Assembly: GCA_023621975.1 (NCBI GenBank)
Contig: JAMOAC010000211.1
Location: forward strand, 1-17,407
Source of the DNA: Bacillota bacterium
Lineage (GTDB): Bacteria > Bacillota_A > Clostridia > Acetivibrionales > DUMB01
Length of the DNA stretch: 17,407 nucleotides
Direction of reading: 5' to 3'
The notes beneath the pieces are model-generated. The model did no database searches and was not told the DNA's origin. It worked only from the letters and a program-made list of their open reading frames with translations. Numbering within the stretch: position 1 is the stretch's first letter; each line of letters starts with the position of its first letter. The position numbers were made by a program, and so were the translations under genes. Shown here piece by piece: positions 15,283-17,407 of this stretch.

Positions 15283-15516
15283 TTACATTTTAGCTATTTT
15301 GTCAACTTTTTTCACCGGAACAGCCGCCCGTGCTCCTGTTTCCGGCTCCGCGCCCATTCCCAGATATGGCGCATCATCAGATTTTCCCCATCCGAAACGT
15401 TCAAAAGGATAATTTGCGATAGCCTCATTCACAATCCCGATCGCAATAGAAAAATCGTTTGGATCTTCAAAGGGCATACCGTTAAAGTATAAATAAGTAC
15501 AGGACTGTAATTCTGG
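15283..15516 (-). pseudogene. GyrI-like effector-binding domain fragment of an AraC-type regulator
   Basis: About 77 codons on the minus strand read QSCTYLYFNGMPFEDPNDFS, then IAIGIVNEAIANYPFERFGW, then APYLGMGAEPETGARAAVPV and KKV, to a stop at 15283. The run from YLYFNGMPFEDP to the G-rich strand and the final VPVKKV matches the end of the GyrI-like/AraC effector-binding domain found in clostridial AraC regulators. The DNA-binding part and the first half of the domain are missing, and the 5' edge falls 2 bp from a REP-like sequence (15518). The minus-strand frame stays open further upstream, but there it is only a shadow of the XRE gene. Confidence 0.6.
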
Positions 15517-15517
15517 A

Positions 15518-15551
15518 CAAACTGGGACACTGCACATGACCACGTGCCCCA
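15518..15551 (+). repeat. REP-like sequence, copy 2
   Basis: CAAACTGGGACACTGCACAT then GACCACGTGCCCCA aligns without gaps to CAAACTGGGACATTGTACCT then GTCCCCCTGTCCCA at 16398-16431, 27 of 34 bases identical. It marks the truncation edge of the GyrI-like fragment. Confidence 0.6.
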
Positions 15552-15570
15552 TTCTCTGCACGAAATAGAA

Positions 15571-15585
15571 GCGGCGGTGTGCCGC
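15571..15585 (-). terminator. Weak hairpin downstream of the XRE gene
   Basis: On the minus strand GCGGC-ACACC-GCCGC is followed by TTCTATTT, 17 bp past the XRE stop. The stem is short (5 bp) and the T-run interrupted, so this is only a possible terminator. Confidence 0.3.
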
Positions 15586-15601
15586 AGATACATAGCCCAC
15601 G

Positions 15602-16243
15602 TCAATGGGGCTTATACTTCTTGATAAGCCCAATCTCGACAATGACGCAGATTCCAAAGTAGACAAGCCAGAACAGTCCGTAGACAATAATAGGATTTCT
15701 ATATAGGAAAAAGGGCACACGACCAACTCTATAATAATATAAGAGAAAGAGGCGTCCCACCACGCCGATGAACATGGACACGGGTATGAGCGGCAGGGTC
15801 CAGACATTTATGATCCAGAATTGCTTCTTCGCCTTTGCCTTCGTTTCGCCGTCGCCGACACACTGCCCAATGGCAAAGATCACGCACCCAATGGTCATCA
15901 GGATCAGCCCCACCGCTGCGGCCAGAGGCCTTTGCTCCTCATACCATATCCACATGGCCGCAATGACTCCTATGATATTCAGAGCAGTGCCAACGATGGA
16001 AAAGATGCCGGCGTCCGGCTTCCTTCTTACTTCATGTGGTTGGGGTTCAACGCCTTTTAAGAGATAGTCGGTGGTCACTCCAAAGAAGTCGCTGATGAGT
16101 ATGATCTTCTCGATATCTGGCATACTCTGCTCGCTCTCCCATTTGGATACGGCCTGCCGGGAGACTCCGATTTGGTCCGCGAATTCCTCCTGGGATATTC
16201 CTCTCGCTTTTCTTAAGTTTCGAATTCTTTCCGCTATATTCAT
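15602..16243 (-). CDS. XRE-family regulator with membrane-spanning C-terminus
   Basis: 213 residues from the ATG at 16241-16243, with AAAGGAG upstream. In-frame codons further upstream do not belong to the protein, because the XRE domain starts right here. Residues 2-62 are a classic Cro/C1-type helix-turn-helix (IAERIRNLRKARGISQEEFA, then VSRQAVSKWES, then FGVTTDYLLKG). The rest has about four hydrophobic segments (about 79-101, 106-127, 142-170 and 183-207) with few charges between them. Such HTH-plus-membrane proteins are common in Firmicutes, and their signals are mostly unknown. A perfect palindrome surrounds its ribosome binding site, which suggests autoregulation. No target gene is adjacent: upstream lies a histidine phosphatase remnant, downstream a regulator fragment. 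Confidence 0.9.
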   Translation of the reverse strand: MNIAERIRNLRKARGISQEEFADQIGVSRQAVSKWESEQSMPDIEKIILISDFFGVTTDYLLKGVEPQPHEVRRKPDAGIFSIVGTALNIIGVIAAMWIWYEEQRPLAAAVGLILMTIGCVIFAIGQCVGDGETKAKAKKQFWIINVWTLPLIPVSMFIGVVGRLFLLYYYRVGRVPFFLYRNPIIVYGLFWLVYFGICVIVEIGLIKKYKPH

Positions 16244-16245
16244 AA

Positions 16246-16267
16246 ATGACACTCCTTTCCGTGTCAT
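16246..16267 (-). promoter_or_regulatory. Palindrome around the XRE ribosome binding site
   Basis: ATGACAC (16246-16252) and GTGTCAT (16261-16267) are perfect 7-bp arms with 8 bp between them. The space holds most of the AAAGGAG ribosome binding site. Protein bound to the DNA would block initiation or elongation; as RNA, the hairpin would hide the ribosome binding site. Either reading gives autorepression. Confidence 0.5.
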
Positions 16268-16346
16268 AGTATCAAAAATTACGGTTGCAGTGCCACCAAC
16301 CGGGCTTCGATAACTGTCAACTGCCGGTTGCGACATCAGAATATTT

Positions 16347-16429
16347 GGACAGGGTGACAGGTTCCTGTCCCAGTTAAATCCGGTTGGTTATATTTAGCAA
16401 ACTGGGACATTGTACCTGTCCCCCTGTCC
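16347..16429. repeat. REP-like inverted pair
   Basis: GGACAGGGTGACAGGTTCCT then GTCCCAGTT (16347-16375) is nearly the reverse complement of AACTGGGACATTGTACCTGT then CCCCCTGTCC (16400-16429); the spacer is 24 bp. Sequences of the GGGACAGG...CCTGTCCC type are known around REP-associated tyrosine transposases (Y1 family) in Firmicutes. No such transposase is in the window. The element abuts the stop codon of the histidine phosphatase remnant. Confidence 0.65.
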
Positions 16430-16433
16430 CATC

Positions 16434-16739
16434 TCAACGGATGTACGATAAATCACTCAGACGTGTGATAATATGCTTTCCATCTGGGTTTTCATTCATA
16501 AACGAGACACCACCGGCTTTGCCGTACAAGTCACATTTATTAAGCATTTCAACATCCAGCCAAGCCATTATGGCATTAAATATACTTAAAGCATCACCAT
16601 GTGAAACAATAATCACGTTTTCATCTGCACTTTTCATCATTTGCCTGTAATATACTAAAATCCGCTCCCACGCTTCTCTGCGAGACTCCGCTATCCTCCT
16701 CATATTTCCCTGGGAAGTTATTAACACATTTCTAAACAA
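16434..16739 (-). pseudogene. Truncated histidine phosphatase (phosphoglycerate mutase-like)
   Basis: About 100 codons on the minus strand hold the C-terminal half of a histidine phosphatase: AWERILVYYRQMMKSADENV, then IIVSHGDALSIFNAI, then VEMLNKCDLYGKAGGVSFMN and GKHIITRLSDLSYIR. VSHGDAL carries the second catalytic His. The N-terminal RHGE motif with the phosphorylated His, about 90 residues, is absent. An in-frame stop lies directly upstream of the first possible codon (TTG, 16737-16739), and no ribosome binding site is visible. Intact members are about 190 residues. This is very probably a 5'-truncated remnant. Confidence 0.65.
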
Positions 16740-16902
16740 TCATGCAACTTGAGCAGTTCCGGGACATTTATTTATCCGGGGTAGAAACAACAAAGCACTT
16801 CTGCTTGTGTAACTTGCATTATACTTATAAACACTTTTGCATATAATCCATGAGTCGTCAAACAATTGCCAGTCAGCATCTATTATGGGCAAAACCATAC
16901 AT

Positions 16903-17028
16903 CCATCCTGTTTTTTCAACCCTATGATAAATGGTAGTTATCGAATATGTCAACTCAATCCTACCAATTTTGGGGCTTAATTTTTACTTAAAAATATACT
17001 TTTGATATGTTCCCATGGACACATTTTG
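16903..17028 (+). repeat. Diverged dispersed repeat, copy B
   Basis: Same-orientation partner of 707-832, sharing TTCAACC.TATG, TGTCAACTCAAT, GCTTAATTTTTACTTAAAAA-type sequence and GATATGTTCCCATGGACACA. About 60 bp past it, AAAATCAAGGCTTA (17092-17105) also occurs at 2786-2799. Confidence 0.5.
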
Positions 17029-17191
17029 ACCTCTTTTCTCGAGTAGACTAATTGAACGTAATCCAGCAAATACAGTAAAATCAAGGCTTATAGCTTCGTC
17101 ATCCACATCACACACTCAACATGTGTAGTCTGGATATAGTGAATACTTTTTTTGAGAGTCAGGCGGGATTGGGTTTAACCCCGTTTTAAAA

Positions 17192-17213
17192 CAAATCTGA
17201 TTCAAATCTGATT
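17192..17213. repeat. Tandem 11-mer, two copies
   Basis: CAAATCTGATT occurs twice back to back (17192-17202 and 17203-17213) without mismatch. It could be a pair of half-sites on one face of the DNA helix (about one turn apart). Confidence 0.6.
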
Positions 17214-17245
17214 TTATTATTAATTTGAATAAATAATATTTATGG

Positions 17246-17280
17246 TAAAATTATGGATAATGTAGTAAAACTTTTACTAC
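17246..17280 (+). promoter_or_regulatory. Extended -10 promoter followed by a perfect palindrome
   Basis: TGGTAAAAT (TAAAAT at 17246-17251) resembles an extended -10. Eleven bases later a perfect 9-bp inverted repeat around one central base, GTAGTAAAA-C-TTTTACTAC (17262-17280), would sit at about +4 to +22, a common operator position. It probably belongs to a plus-strand gene starting near or beyond the window edge. Confidence 0.4.
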
Positions 17281-17407
17281 CACAGAATGGAATTAGTTAT
17301 AGTCTCAAGTAGTGGTGTAAATTTCGTGGAGGCTAATTGACAAAAGTAACCACGATATGATTTCTACTTTATTAGGGAAACAAAACAAAACAAATAAAGT
17401 AGAGGAG

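Larger units (their letters stand above)
16740..17407. other. Non-coding right edge of the window
   Basis: No complete gene. On the minus strand a stretch around 16755-16860 reads DDSWIICKSVYKYNASYTSR then SALLFLPRINKCPG without a recognised family. The dispersed repeat B, a tandem 11-mer and a promoter/palindrome pair follow. A plus-strand frame opens at ATG 17357 (MISTLLGKQNKTNKVEE) and runs off the edge. It has no good ribosome binding site (GGAGG is 26 nt away), so I do not call it a gene with confidence. Confidence 0.4.

Noticed and set aside
15517..15807. Upstream continuation of the GyrI-like frame to form a 174-residue protein
   Set aside because: Beyond 15516 the frame runs through the REP-like sequence and then antiparallel-free shadow sequence of the XRE gene on the same strand; similarity to the regulator family stops at 15516.
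16244..16336. In-frame N-terminal extension of the XRE regulator
   Set aside because: The extension crosses the palindrome and the AAAGGAG site, and the HTH domain begins directly at the ATG at 16241-16243.
1..17407. CRISPR arrays, tRNA or rRNA genes
   Set aside because: I looked for regularly spaced repeats and for tRNA-like cloverleaf ends on both strands and saw none.

Overview
The window looks like a chromosomal segment of a low-to-moderate GC Firmicute, most likely a member of the Clostridia. The clues are strong AAGGAGG-type ribosome binding sites, a T-box leader in front of a tRNA synthetase operon, indirect Asn-tRNA synthesis by GatCAB, and small proteins that read like known clostridial families. 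Every gene I can support lies on the minus strand. The species cannot be fixed from the sequence alone.

The core (4304-9270) is one operon, transcribed right to left: promoter, T-box leader, aspS, gatC, gatA, gatB. The T-box specifier loop reads GAA-U-AAC, with AAC (Asn) at the standard position. This fits a system in which a non-discriminating AspRS loads Asp on tRNA-Asn, GatCAB amidates it, and uncharged tRNA-Asn switches the operon on. The AspRS is odd: it is 452 residues long, has bacterial-type sequence, and seems to have lost about 140 residues in frame between class II motifs 2 and 3, including the GAD insertion domain.

To the right (9254-10178) are remains of an S-layer (SLH) protein and possible IS21-type end repeats. 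Next come a GNAT acetyltransferase (10179-10700) and an 849-residue protein (10812-13361) with a KaiC-like N-terminus, a PEP-synthase/PPDK-type ATP-grasp domain and an unassigned C-terminal domain.

The stretch 13422-16739 is largely a gene graveyard. It holds an inorganic pyrophosphatase fragment, a broken AraC-aminoglycoside phosphotransferase fusion, a GyrI-like effector domain fragment and a truncated histidine phosphatase, interleaved with four related GGGACAGG-type REP-like sequences. One intact gene survives there: an XRE regulator with membrane segments, with a perfect palindrome around its ribosome binding site.

To the left of the operon (34-4300) are three intact small or medium genes (YwgA-like, a zinc-ribbon protein, a DUF1835/DUF3658 protein), a decayed NUDIX/NTF2 pair, IS21-like repeat ends and short repeats. 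A diverged repeat of about 125 bp occurs near both ends of the window. The overall picture is a conserved housekeeping operon in a region worn down by repeated insertion, deletion and frameshifting.
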